NCBI RefSeq assembly: GCF_011762045.1
Contig: NZ_JAASQS010000005.1
Coordinates: 372,001-436,000, forward strand
Direction: 5' to 3'
Source of the DNA: Rhizomicrobium electricum
GTDB lineage: Bacteria; Pseudomonadota; Alphaproteobacteria; Micropepsales; Micropepsaceae
Length of the DNA: 64,000 nt
The notes below the pieces were generated by a model, which saw only the letters and a list, made by a program, of their open reading frames with translations, did not search any database and was not told the origin of the DNA. This document shows positions 45,145 through 53,539 of the stretch, piece by piece. Position 1 is the stretch's first letter, and every line of letters starts with the position of its first letter. The position numbers and the translations under genes are program-made.

Positions 45145-46526
45145 TCAGTCATCCCCATCGCCGAACGGTTCTCACCGCTATGGCTGCCGGCGCCGTCTTC
45201 AGCCCATCGCTGCTGCGCGCCTCGACGCTCAACGACGCCAAGATCAACATCGCCTGCTGCGGCATCGGCGGACGCGGCGCCGATGTCATCAAAGGCCTCG
45301 CCGCTACCGGCCTCGTCAATGTGGTGGCGTTGTGCGACACCCATCTGGGCTCTGCGCCGACCACGGCAATCCTCAATATGTTCCCGGAGGCCAAACACTT
45401 TCAGGATTTCCGCAAGATGTTCGATGCCATGGGTGATAATTTCGTGGCCATGAGCATCGGCACGCCCGATCATTCGCACTTTCCCATCGCCATGCATGCC
45501 ATGGCGCATGGCAAGCACATCTATTGCGAAAAGCCGATGGGCCATTCCTTCCACCAAATTCAACTTATGATGGATGCCGCCCGCAAATACAAAGTAGCCA
45601 CCCAGATGGGCAACCAAGGCCATTCCGGCCAAGGGACTTTCCAGTTCGAAGCCTGGGTCAAGGCCGGCATCATCAAGAACGTAACCAAGATCACCGCCTT
45701 CATGAACAGCCCGCGGCGCTGGCATGGCAAGAGCTATACCGATTACCTGCCAGCCCAACCGGTGCCGACCGATATGGATTTCGATCCCTGGCTCGCCACT
45801 GCCACGCCGCATCCCTACAACTACGGCTACGAAGTGGGCGAGTGGCGCTCGTGGTACGATTTCGGCAATGGCGCGCTTGGCGATTGGGGCGCCCATATCT
45901 TCGACAACGCCCATCAGTTCCTCGAACTCGGCCTGCCGACCTCGGTCGATCCGGTCTATATGCAGGGCTATAGCCCGCTGATCTATCCGCAGAATTCGAC
46001 GCTGAAATTCTCCTTCCCGGCACGCGGCAACCAGCCGCCGGTGGAACTGACCTGGTACGAAGGCCAGCAGAATCTGCCGCCGCTGCCGGAGAATTTCGGG
46101 GCCTCCGTGGTCGATCCCAACATTCCGCCGCCGACCTCCGGCAGCATCGAGACCAAGCGGCTGGCACCCGGCAAGGTCATCTATGGCGAAGGGCTTATCT
46201 TCAAGGGCGGCTCGCATGCCAGCGAAATGGAGATCATCGGCGGCCCGCGTGCCAAGGACATCAAGCTGCCGGAAGTACCCAAGAGCCCGTCGGATCACTT
46301 CCTCAATTTCGTCCGCGCGGTAAAAGGCGAAGAAGTCTGTCGCTCGCGTTTCGAGATCGCAGGTCCGCTCTGTCAAGCCATGGCCCTCGGCATCATCGCA
46401 CAGCGCCTCAACGAAAAAGTCGTGTTCGATCCCGCGACCAAACAGGTTATCGGCAACGAGAAGGCTGCGGCCTTGCTCGCGGGCGCTACGCCACGACCGG
46501 AATGGGAAGCCTATTACAAGCTCTAG
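45141..46526 (+). CDS. Gfo/Idh/MocA oxidoreductase with Tat signal (second copy)
   Basis: 461 residues from the ATG at 45141. The twin-arginine leader (HRRTVLTAMAAGAVFSPSLL) ends near residue 27. The Rossmann motif INIACCGIGGRGADVI is near 35. The canonical EKP motif (IYCEKPMGHS) is near 125 and a WGAHIFDNAHQFLELG active-site helix near 255. It is not a close copy of the 43595 protein, so the two probably have different substrates or opposite directions in a 3-keto-sugar route. It is last in the operon; no clear terminator follows within 100 bases. Confidence 0.88.
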   Translation: MISHPHRRTVLTAMAAGAVFSPSLLRASTLNDAKINIACCGIGGRGADVIKGLAATGLVNVVALCDTHLGSAPTTAILNMFPEAKHFQDFRKMFDAMGDNFVAMSIGTPDHSHFPIAMHAMAHGKHIYCEKPMGHSFHQIQLMMDAARKYKVATQMGNQGHSGQGTFQFEAWVKAGIIKNVTKITAFMNSPRRWHGKSYTDYLPAQPVPTDMDFDPWLATATPHPYNYGYEVGEWRSWYDFGNGALGDWGAHIFDNAHQFLELGLPTSVDPVYMQGYSPLIYPQNSTLKFSFPARGNQPPVELTWYEGQQNLPPLPENFGASVVDPNIPPPTSGSIETKRLAPGKVIYGEGLIFKGGSHASEMEIIGGPRAKDIKLPEVPKSPSDHFLNFVRAVKGEEVCRSRFEIAGPLCQAMALGIIAQRLNEKVVFDPATKQVIGNEKAAALLAGATPRPEWEAYYKL

Positions 46527-46663
46527 ATTCCAATTTCCCCCATCTGTTGTCCGGCGGCGCGACACTCTGGGCCGATATCGTCGATGTCGATCACATGGTG
46601 TCGCTAGCCGGCGCGTACCGCATTGTCGTCGTGCTGGCTGGTAACTGGATTCTGTGAGTTGCA

Positions 46664-46837
46664 TTAGCCGGCACCGATTTCGGCGGACTGACTAAAGATG
46701 CGGAAGTCGTGCTGTGTGTCGGCGTTCTTGGCGGTATTGGGAAGGATTTCGATGGGAGCGCGGACCGAAAGCGTTTTGATCTGGCCCTTGTACGACTTGC
46801 CGTCCTTGGATTTCGTGACGTATCCGATATCTAGCAT
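46664..46837 (-). pseudogene. DUF736 gene, N-terminal half only
   Basis: 57 codons match the first half of DUF736 proteins (IGYVTKSKDGKSYKGQIKTL, then HDFRIFSQSAEIGAG), then stop exactly where the second half (G-W-x) should begin. DUF736 genes are cargo of conjugative elements and plasmids in alphaproteobacteria. The missing half sits ~470 bases upstream on the same strand (47307-47470). Confidence 0.75.
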
Positions 46838-47306
46838 TGCTGGCTCCATTGAGGCGCGGGAGACCATTCTCCCTTGCGACGGCAGACCGTTCATGGGCGG
46901 GCACCCGAACCCGAAGGGCCGCAGCATCGCGAAGGACTGGAGCGGCGGGAAATTTGCAAGCGAAGCGGCCCGCAAGGAGCGCGTGAAACGCGCAGGGAAA
47001 TTTCTCGGCCGCGATGGTTTTGGAAGGACCGGACCTGCCCATAGTTCTTCGGCCACGAGCAAGGGGAATGGACCCGACACTCACTCAGGAGACGCCGAGA
47101 GCAAAGGGCGTTCGTGACAGACGGCGGAGTTGAAGCGGTACCAAAGCATCGCGATGCGTCGCGACCATTTTCCCACAGCCCGCTCGCCCCGCACTATTGC
47201 CTACACCAATTTCTGTGAGAAAGCGTCTGAGTTGGAAAATAAAGTGTCCCAATTATGGTACGGATGAGACCCATCGCACCTTTATGATGCGCTGGGCGAT
47301 CAGCTG
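46838..47306. other. Scar region between the two DUF736 halves
   Basis: About 470 bases with no complete gene. The plus-strand frame across 46860-47117 is probably noncoding. No integrase or transposase signature was recognised. Confidence 0.45.
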
Positions 47307-47470
47307 TCAATCGGGCGGATTCCAGATGACAGTGAAGACGCTTTCATCGCCCTGACCGGCGGCTTGGCCGAGATTGGCGAAGAGTTTGCGGCCACCGAAG
47401 GCAAGATCGGAAAGGCCCAGACTGACGTAATCCTTGCCGGAGCTTTCCACGGCATTGACCCAGCCGGCGT
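47307..47470 (-). pseudogene. DUF736 gene, C-terminal half only
   Basis: Reading YAGWVNAVESSGKDYVSLGL, then FGGRKLFANLGQAAGQGDES and VIWNPPD before TGA, this is the second half of a DUF736 protein with no start of its own. It joins, at G-(A)-G-W, the N-terminal half at 46664-46837, but lies upstream of it. Both breakpoints share GCCGGCT. Confidence 0.75.
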
Positions 47471-47485
47471 ATTTCCAATACGCCG
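47465..47485. repeat. Perfect 9-bp inverted repeat at the DUF736 breakpoint
   Basis: CGGCGTATT-TCC-AATACGCCG, a 9-bp perfect stem with a 3-base loop, located exactly where the DUF736 C-terminal half begins. It has no T-run. It may be a recombination or replication-fork stall site. Confidence 0.6.
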
Positions 47486-47561
47486 ACGCCTATCACATGC
47501 AGTATATTCGGGGTGTCACATTCATCGTCGGAATTCAAGGGAGCTGCCGACTAAGGAAACA

Positions 47562-48632
47562 CTATGCAGGAGCCTTGGCGGCAGATGCGCGCTCGACGAG
47601 CGTGAACTTCATCAGCTGATGCACGGCTTCCGGCCGCTCTCCCGTGCGCGCTTTTTTTATCTGCTCCGTCATGATGGCGACCGCCGTGCGCCCCAACGCC
47701 ACGATGGGCTGATGGATAGTGGTCAACGGCGGCCAGATCGTAGAGGCCACGGGAGTATCATCGAAACCACAGACCGTCAGCTGCTCCGGCACCTTTATGC
47801 CAAGGCCATGAGCGATCGCCATGACCGCCGCGGCCATATCGTCGTTACTGGCAAAAATCGCGGTGGGCGGATCGGGCCGTTTCAGCAGCGCCTCGCCGGC
47901 AAGAAGGCCCGAGCGATACGTGAACATGCCCGGAACCACCTTAGAGTCATCGACCTTAAGGCCGGCCTCCTCCATGGCGGCGACAAAGCCGACATAGCGA
48001 AGATCCGCCGGCGTGTGGGCCGGATCGCCCTTGATGAAGCCAATATCCTTGTGCCCCAGCTTGATAATGTAGCGGGTCATCGCCAAGGCGCCCTGGTAGT
48101 CGTCAATGCGCACCGACGACACTTCCTCCATCGGACGCGCCGTCGCCAAGGCCAATGCCATGACGCCTCCAGCCTTCAACATATTCACGGTCTGGCGGGA
48201 GTCACACAGCGGTGGAGGCAGGATCACACCATCCACACCGGCTGCCAGAAGCTTCTTCAGCGCCGTCTTCTGGCTGGCCAACCCGCCGCATTCCTCCAGA
48301 AGCAACTGACAACCGGATCGACTGCTCTGCTGTAGCCCCCCCAGCATGATCTCGTTCAAATAGGACGGGCTCGGATTGGAATACAGGATGCCGATGCGAG
48401 GTCCGGTGGCCCCTACGCGAGTATTACGCGCCGACTGGTTCACGGTGTAGTTCAGCGCCTTGATGGTGGCTTGAACCTTCTCGCGCAAATCCGGGCGGAC
48501 GTATTTCGTCCCGTTTATCGTGCGGGATACAGTCATCGACGACACACCCGCATAGCGGGCGACATCGTGAATGGTCACCACTTTCGGGGCATTTTTCTTG
48601 GATTTTGCCAACAACCCAGCTCCCGGCGACAT
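47562..48632 (-). CDS. LacI-family transcription regulator (copy 1)
   Basis: 356 residues from the ATG at 48632; the TTG at 48659 is an alternative. The helix-turn-helix is at ~18-38 (VVTIHDVARYAGVSSMTVSR). The hinge reads NQSARNTRVG, where the usual hinge Leu is Thr. The periplasmic-binding-protein-like core follows (IGILYSNPSPSYLNEIMLGG, YQGALAMTRYIIKLGHKDIG, FASNDDMAAAVMAIAHGLG, CGFDDTPVASTIWPPLTTI). It lies 65 bases after a closely related paralogue on the same strand. The pair is the best candidate to bind the eight TGrTAyCGrTAwCA sites and sense a sugar released by the nearby enzymes. Confidence 0.9.
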   Translation of the reverse strand: MSPGAGLLAKSKKNAPKVVTIHDVARYAGVSSMTVSRTINGTKYVRPDLREKVQATIKALNYTVNQSARNTRVGATGPRIGILYSNPSPSYLNEIMLGGLQQSSRSGCQLLLEECGGLASQKTALKKLLAAGVDGVILPPPLCDSRQTVNMLKAGGVMALALATARPMEEVSSVRIDDYQGALAMTRYIIKLGHKDIGFIKGDPAHTPADLRYVGFVAAMEEAGLKVDDSKVVPGMFTYRSGLLAGEALLKRPDPPTAIFASNDDMAAAVMAIAHGLGIKVPEQLTVCGFDDTPVASTIWPPLTTIHQPIVALGRTAVAIMTEQIKKARTGERPEAVHQLMKFTLVERASAAKAPA

Positions 48633-48697
48633 CGTAAAATGCGCCTTTTCGCGAATCAAAGGCTATCATACCCTGCGCGGGGCTGCTGCGGGTTCCT

Positions 48698-49777
48698 TTA
48701 CCGGGGTGCAGAGGAGCCGCGTTCCATCAGAGTGAATTTCATAACCTGATGTACGGGCTGCGGTATTTCGCCTTTTTGCTGCCGCTCGATTTGCTCGGAG
48801 AGAATGGCAACCGCGGCGCGCCCAATCTCCACAATCGGCTGATGAATGGTGGTCAACGAGGGCCAGATCGTCGTGGCGACGGGCGTATCGTCAAATCCGC
48901 AAATCGTCAGTTCTTCGGGAATCTTGATGCCCAGACCATGAGCCACGGCAATCACCGCCGCCGCCATGTCGTCATTGCTCGCAAAAACCGCCGTGGGGCG
49001 TTTCTTCTTTTTCAGGAGGGCTTCCCCTGCCGCCAATCCGGAGCGATACGTGAAAAGGCCATTCACGACGAAGGCCGGATCGATATCCAATCCGCATTCC
49101 CGCATCGCCGCCAGAAAGCCGACATAGCGCAAATCAGACGGCGTATGGGAGGGATCGCCCTTGACGAATCCGATCTCTCGATGACCGAGGCCAATCAGAT
49201 AGCGCGTCATTGCGAGGGCACCTTGATAGTCGTCAATCCGCACGCTGGAGACATCTTCCAACGGGCGGGCAGTCGCCAACGCCAGCGTGGGAATGCCTTC
49301 TGCCTTCAAGGTCTCGATCGTGAGCCGGGAGTCGCAAAGTGGCGGCGGGAGAATGATGCCATCGACGCCGGCGGCAAGCAGCTTCTTGAGCGCCGCCTTC
49401 TGGCTCGCAAGGCCCGTGCAGGTCTCCAGCAGTAACTGGGCTCCGGTGCGGCTGCTTTCCTGCAGACCGCCCAGCATGATTTCGTTGAGATAGGCTGAAC
49501 TCGGATTGGAATAGAGAACGCCGATGCAATAGGCGGATGAGCCGTTACGGGTATTGCGGGCCGATTTGTTGACCGTGTAGTTCAACGCCCGGATTGATGC
49601 CAACACCTGATCGCGCAACTCCGGACTGACATAGCGCTGGCCGTTGATCGTGCGCGACACGGTCATCGACGAAACACCGGCATGACGTGCCACGTCATGG
49701 ATCGTGACGGCCTTCGGCGACCGCCTCACCTTGGTACCCAACGGTATGTCTCCTACGGGCTCACAAGCCGATGTCAT
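48698..49777 (-). CDS. LacI-family transcription regulator (copy 2)
   Basis: 359 residues, ATG start. The helix-turn-helix VTIHDVARHAGVSSMTVSR is near 23. The hinge KSARNTRNG again has Thr in place of the intercalating Leu. Ligand-domain motifs repeat those of copy 1 almost word for word (YLNEIMLGGLQESSRTGAQL, GVDGIILPPPLCDSRLT, FDDTPVATTIWPSLTTIHQP), which indicates a tandem duplication. Differences cluster in the wing before the hinge and in effector-pocket loops, so the two may share operators but sense different ligands. It precedes copy 1 in transcription. Confidence 0.9.
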   Translation of the reverse strand: MTSACEPVGDIPLGTKVRRSPKAVTIHDVARHAGVSSMTVSRTINGQRYVSPELRDQVLASIRALNYTVNKSARNTRNGSSAYCIGVLYSNPSSAYLNEIMLGGLQESSRTGAQLLLETCTGLASQKAALKKLLAAGVDGIILPPPLCDSRLTIETLKAEGIPTLALATARPLEDVSSVRIDDYQGALAMTRYLIGLGHREIGFVKGDPSHTPSDLRYVGFLAAMRECGLDIDPAFVVNGLFTYRSGLAAGEALLKKKKRPTAVFASNDDMAAAVIAVAHGLGIKIPEELTICGFDDTPVATTIWPSLTTIHQPIVEIGRAAVAILSEQIERQQKGEIPQPVHQVMKFTLMERGSSAPR

Positions 49778-49807
49778 GCCCCCTGTTCAGGTCGGCTCAA
49801 TATGAAA

Positions 49808-49833
49808 GCTGGCGCCCCGCAAGGGGCGCCAGC
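49808..49833 (-). terminator. Intrinsic terminator after TBDR 49860
   Basis: A perfect 11-bp stem GCTGGCGCCCC/GGGGCGCCAGC with a 4-base loop, followed on the minus strand by TTTCAT. It begins 27 bases after the TBDR stop. Confidence 0.8.
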
Positions 49834-49859
49834 CGAATACCAACTACAGTTCACGAAAC

Positions 49860-52796
49860 TCATTCACCCGTCTTGAAGCGGATGCCAAGGCTGTAGACGC
49901 GACCGTTGTCGTAGCCCTGACGGAGGAACGGACTGAAATACTTACCCGGCTCACCGATATAACGGTTCGGTGCGGCGTTGGTGATATTCGAAACCGTGCC
50001 GGACAAAGTCACGCCCCAGCCGATGTCATAGTTGAGCGCCGCATCGAGCAGACCGTACCCCGCAACAACGCGTCCATCGGACGGGTTCGCGGCGGCACCG
50101 AACAGAATGAAGCTCGACCGGTAGGTATAGACCAGACGACCGGAGATCTTGTCGTCTTCATACAGAAGCGATGCGGCGGCAGCATTCTTGGATTGCAGCC
50201 CCATCGGGACATTGACGTAAGCCCCGCCGGTTTTGAACTGGGTCGGATTCTGGGTGTCGATGAACGCATACGACACCGACGTGCCGAAGTTCTTCCAGAT
50301 TCCAGGCAGGAACGTGAAGAAGGTCTGTCCCGACAGTTCGATGCCGCGGGCATAACCGCTGCCGCCGTTCTGGGTTGTGCTGATCACGTACTGATCGCCG
50401 GTGCAGCCCTGCCCGTGATAGGTCGGAACGTGACCGGGGATGGAGGTACAGGGCGTCAGCACCGTGGTGATGAAGCCGTCGATCTCCTTGTCCCAGAAGT
50501 CGACCGACACATAGGCGCCGGTGTCGAAATAGTATTCGAACGCGAGATCGTAGGAATAGGCAGTCGTCGCCTTCAGGTTTGCATTGCCGGTGGAAACCGA
50601 GTCCTCACCCGTCGAGGCAAAAACCTGAGCCGGATTGAGCTGTCCGAACGTAGGACGGGTGACACCCTTCGACCAAGCCAAGCGAGTCACGAACTCGTCG
50701 GTCCAATGCAGGCTGGCATTGGCGGAAGGCATAACATCGACATACCAGGACTTGCCCGTCGTCCGCGAATAGCCTTGGCTCGCGTCCGTACCGGAATTCG
50801 CCGTCATGCCGACGACCCGGTCGGCCGTTCCGACGACGCGCACACCGACATTGCCGGTGATGAAATCGTCCCACGCGGAAAACTCGCCTTGGACATAGCC
50901 GCCGAAGGTGTTTTCGTAAGCGTCCCGGCGGTTGGCAATGACTTCCGGCTGGGCGTCGCGCAGCGCAATGCCCGAGTTGGGGAACGCGTACGCGAGTTGA
51001 TTGGTAAGATTCACGGTGCTCGCGATGGTCGGGAATCCGCCTGCATAACCGATGTCTCCGCCGAAAATGTTCGTCGGCGCATACTCGATCAGCCCTTCAA
51101 AAGCGGAATTGGCCACGCTGACGGCATTCGAATAGTCGGCGGCAAGCGCCGCGCCATTCGTTGTCAGGTTTTTGCCGGAGAAGTTCCAATCCCGATAGGT
51201 CTCTTCGAGGTGATAATAGCGGAAGCCCGATTTGATCTGCGTCAGCAGCGGCAGGCCGTGAACCGTATACTTCGCGTCAAGCGAGATCGCATACGAGGTA
51301 TCCTTGATCCCCGCGTAGCCGGCCGCCCAGTTCTTGAAAACCCAGGCGCGCGGATCGTTGAAATCGTACGACGACCCGGCTGCCGTAATCGTGTTGACGT
51401 GCGGAACGGTCGTGAGATCGCGATAGATGTTGTACGACTGGTTCAAGCCGGTCGTGGTGTTCGCTTGCCCGCCATAAGCACCGCGATTGTCCGACCGGAC
51501 GAACGAAACGTCAGCCGACAGTTCGAAATCGTCGGTCGGCATCCATTTGGCGTTCTGCGAGATCGACAGCGCGCGCGCCGGCGCCTGGCTGATACCACCG
51601 GTGGCATTCGCCTTGCTGTTCATAAAGGTGGCCGAGGTCAGCCGCTGGGTCGCAACGACACTGTCCGTACCGCCGTTGGAGTTCCGGTTCCAAAGCCCCT
51701 CGGTGAAATTGTAGGGAGCCGTGGTCAGGTTCTGCACCGTCCCGGTATCGGCAAAGCTCAGAAAATGGAAGTGCTGGTCATAGAGATAGTAGTTGTAAAT
51801 CACGTCAGTGACGAATTCGAGCTTGTTGCTCGGACGCCATTGAAACGACACCGCTGCGCCGAGGCGCGTACGCTCGATGTCTTCGTTGTTGATATTGGTG
51901 TTTGCCGCCGCGGCGCTGATCACGTTGGCCTGCTGCGCCGAGGTAAGCGCCGACCACGCAGCCTGGCTGCCGATGGACTTCAGATACCAGGTGTCGGTCC
52001 GGCCGGTGTAGGCCGCCAAGCCGCCGCTGCTGGCATAGGCCGGATCATCCGCGCGGATCGGCAGCACCAGATTGGCGCCCGCGCCGCCCGGTGTGTTGTC
52101 GGAGCGGTTCTTGGTCTGCGAATACTCGGCCGCCACCAGGAAGCCCATCTCGCCGATGCTCGTATTCCAGCGCGTGGAAGCCAAGCCGAAATAATCCGGC
52201 TCGGGCTGTTTGATGAGATCGTTGTAGCGAGCGGTGAAGCCGGCGCTGAACGCCGTTCCGTTGAAATCCATCGGACGGCGCGTGCGCAGATTGAGGGTAC
52301 CGCCGATCGCGCCCTCGATATGCTCGGCCGTCTGGTTCTTGTAGACGTCGATGCCGGCGACCAAACCGGGAATGGCATTCGAAGTGTCGTATTCGCGAAG
52401 GCCGGGCGAATTGAAGATGCGTCCGTTCAGCTGCGCCGAGGTCTGGCCGGTCAACCCGCGGATCGTCACGCCAGCACCCTGGCCGGCAGGCCCATTGCCT
52501 TCGCCGCCATACCGGTACCCCTGAATGCCGGGAATGCGGGTGATGGTGTCCGACAGGTTCTGATCCGAGAGCTTGCCGATGTCTTCGGCAACCACCGAAT
52601 CCACGACCTCAGTCGACTTCTGCTTGATCTGCATCGCGGACTGCATGCTTTCGCGAATGCCGGAGACCACGATGGTCTCCATCGCTTCGGACTGGGCTTG
52701 TGCCGCCACACTCAGCCCCAACAAAAGAGCTGCGCCCGATGAACAGGCCAACAGCCGCGCCACATATGATGGCCGAATATTTGTCTTTAAACTCAT
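49860..52796 (-). CDS. TonB-dependent receptor (no STN domain)
   Basis: 978 residues with GGGAGG nine bases before the ATG and a signal peptide ending at AAQAQS (~36). The plug includes METIVVSGIRESMQSAMQIK, EDIGKLSDQNLSDTITRIPGI, VTIRGLTGQTSAQLNGRIF and EGAIGGTLNLRTRRPMDF. It is a different TBDR branch from the four others (VSGIRESMQ rather than TGYRASL, and a non-aromatic C-terminus GIRFKTGE). A promoter and operator lie upstream (52946-52993), and the two LacI genes are directly downstream. Likely to import the oligosaccharides cut by the GH28-like and GH43 enzymes. Confidence 0.92.
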   Translation of the reverse strand: MSLKTNIRPSYVARLLACSSGAALLLGLSVAAQAQSEAMETIVVSGIRESMQSAMQIKQKSTEVVDSVVAEDIGKLSDQNLSDTITRIPGIQGYRYGGEGNGPAGQGAGVTIRGLTGQTSAQLNGRIFNSPGLREYDTSNAIPGLVAGIDVYKNQTAEHIEGAIGGTLNLRTRRPMDFNGTAFSAGFTARYNDLIKQPEPDYFGLASTRWNTSIGEMGFLVAAEYSQTKNRSDNTPGGAGANLVLPIRADDPAYASSGGLAAYTGRTDTWYLKSIGSQAAWSALTSAQQANVISAAAANTNINNEDIERTRLGAAVSFQWRPSNKLEFVTDVIYNYYLYDQHFHFLSFADTGTVQNLTTAPYNFTEGLWNRNSNGGTDSVVATQRLTSATFMNSKANATGGISQAPARALSISQNAKWMPTDDFELSADVSFVRSDNRGAYGGQANTTTGLNQSYNIYRDLTTVPHVNTITAAGSSYDFNDPRAWVFKNWAAGYAGIKDTSYAISLDAKYTVHGLPLLTQIKSGFRYYHLEETYRDWNFSGKNLTTNGAALAADYSNAVSVANSAFEGLIEYAPTNIFGGDIGYAGGFPTIASTVNLTNQLAYAFPNSGIALRDAQPEVIANRRDAYENTFGGYVQGEFSAWDDFITGNVGVRVVGTADRVVGMTANSGTDASQGYSRTTGKSWYVDVMPSANASLHWTDEFVTRLAWSKGVTRPTFGQLNPAQVFASTGEDSVSTGNANLKATTAYSYDLAFEYYFDTGAYVSVDFWDKEIDGFITTVLTPCTSIPGHVPTYHGQGCTGDQYVISTTQNGGSGYARGIELSGQTFFTFLPGIWKNFGTSVSYAFIDTQNPTQFKTGGAYVNVPMGLQSKNAAAASLLYEDDKISGRLVYTYRSSFILFGAAANPSDGRVVAGYGLLDAALNYDIGWGVTLSGTVSNITNAAPNRYIGEPGKYFSPFLRQGYDNGRVYSLGIRFKTGE

Positions 52797-52945
52797 CTGG
52801 TAGATCCTCCCGTACTCTTCCTAGCCCTAATCTTTGCGTGCGTTTGCCTGATACCCCCTGTCGCGTTCCGCGATCAGCCGTGATGGCACCACGCTTCATC
52901 TGCCGCTCTTGTGTCGCCGAAGCTCTCCGATCGACCGTGCACTCC

Positions 52946-52993
52946 GGTTATCGATAACTTGGACGGTTTAGAGATTTGGGTTTTGCCAGTCAA
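52946..52993 (-). promoter_or_regulatory. TBDR promoter with downstream operator
   Basis: On the minus strand TTGACT (52993-52988), 17 bases, TAAACC (52970-52965), then the palindrome over the expected start site (52946-52959). Its plus-strand reading is GGTTATCGATAACT; the inner 12 bases GTTATCGATAAC are a perfect palindrome. Confidence 0.6.
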
Positions 52994-53254
52994 TTCCAAA
53001 ACATGAAACAGCCACAATTTCTCTTTGGCCTGACAAAAATGCACCAGCACGAATGACGACCGATACCCCGCTACCCGAGCACCTCTCGCGACATCTAGAT
53101 AACTAGCCCTTTCCCTCAATGCATTATCGCTATTTTCGAGTCGCACAGAGCGAGCAGTATGCGGTCATGCGAGATCGTCGCCTCGGTGGCAGGCACAAAC
53201 GATCCAGGCCTTCGCGCCCCGAGTGCGACAACCCTTTTGTCAGGAAACCTCGCC

Positions 53255-53268
53255 TGATATCGTTACCA
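53255..53268. promoter_or_regulatory. Palindromic operator
   Basis: TGATATCGTTACCA (reverse TGGTAACGATATCA). It is flanked so that TGATAT and ATATCA also form an outer inverted repeat. It lies about 280 bases before the beta-helix glycosidase gene. Confidence 0.5.
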
Positions 53269-53423
53269 ATATCAAACCATTTGGTAGCAAATGACTGGAG
53301 CGTGAAACTCGCGGTTGAATGGGATGGGGCATTCATGGCCGAGCCCGCAATAGTTTGCCGATTCCGCCAGCGATTCTTCGGGAGAACGCCGATGCAGCAG
53401 CGCGCCTCATTGCGCAGACCGAA

Positions 53424-53437
53424 GGTTATCGATACCT
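53424..53437. promoter_or_regulatory. Palindromic operator upstream of beta-helix glycosidase
   Basis: GGTTATCGATACCT, about 100 bases before the ATG at 53540. Same core TATCGATA as the sites at 52946 and 57991. Confidence 0.5.
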
Positions 53438-53539
53438 CATCCTTCCACTGAAGCATGGATCATTTGGAAGTACGTCCCGCACTGTCTCGTATACAATCTG
53501 CGGAAATCCTTTTCCAAGCCAACAACCAGGTATCTCGAC

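Larger units (their letters stand above)
52797..53539. other. Divergent regulatory region, TBDR 49860 / beta-helix glycosidase
   Basis: About 740 bases with no gene. It carries three copies of the LacI-type palindrome (52946, 53255, 53424) and a minus-strand sigma-70-like promoter for the TBDR. The small frames across it are not supported. Confidence 0.6.

Noticed and set aside
45084..46664. 526-codon minus-strand frame opposite the second Gfo/Idh gene
   Set aside because: Shadow: the plus strand carries a Tat signal, Rossmann motif and EKP motif with coupled starts.
50193..52742. 849-codon plus-strand frame opposite the TBDR at 49860
   Set aside because: Shadow of the TBDR; no start signal and no recognisable fold.
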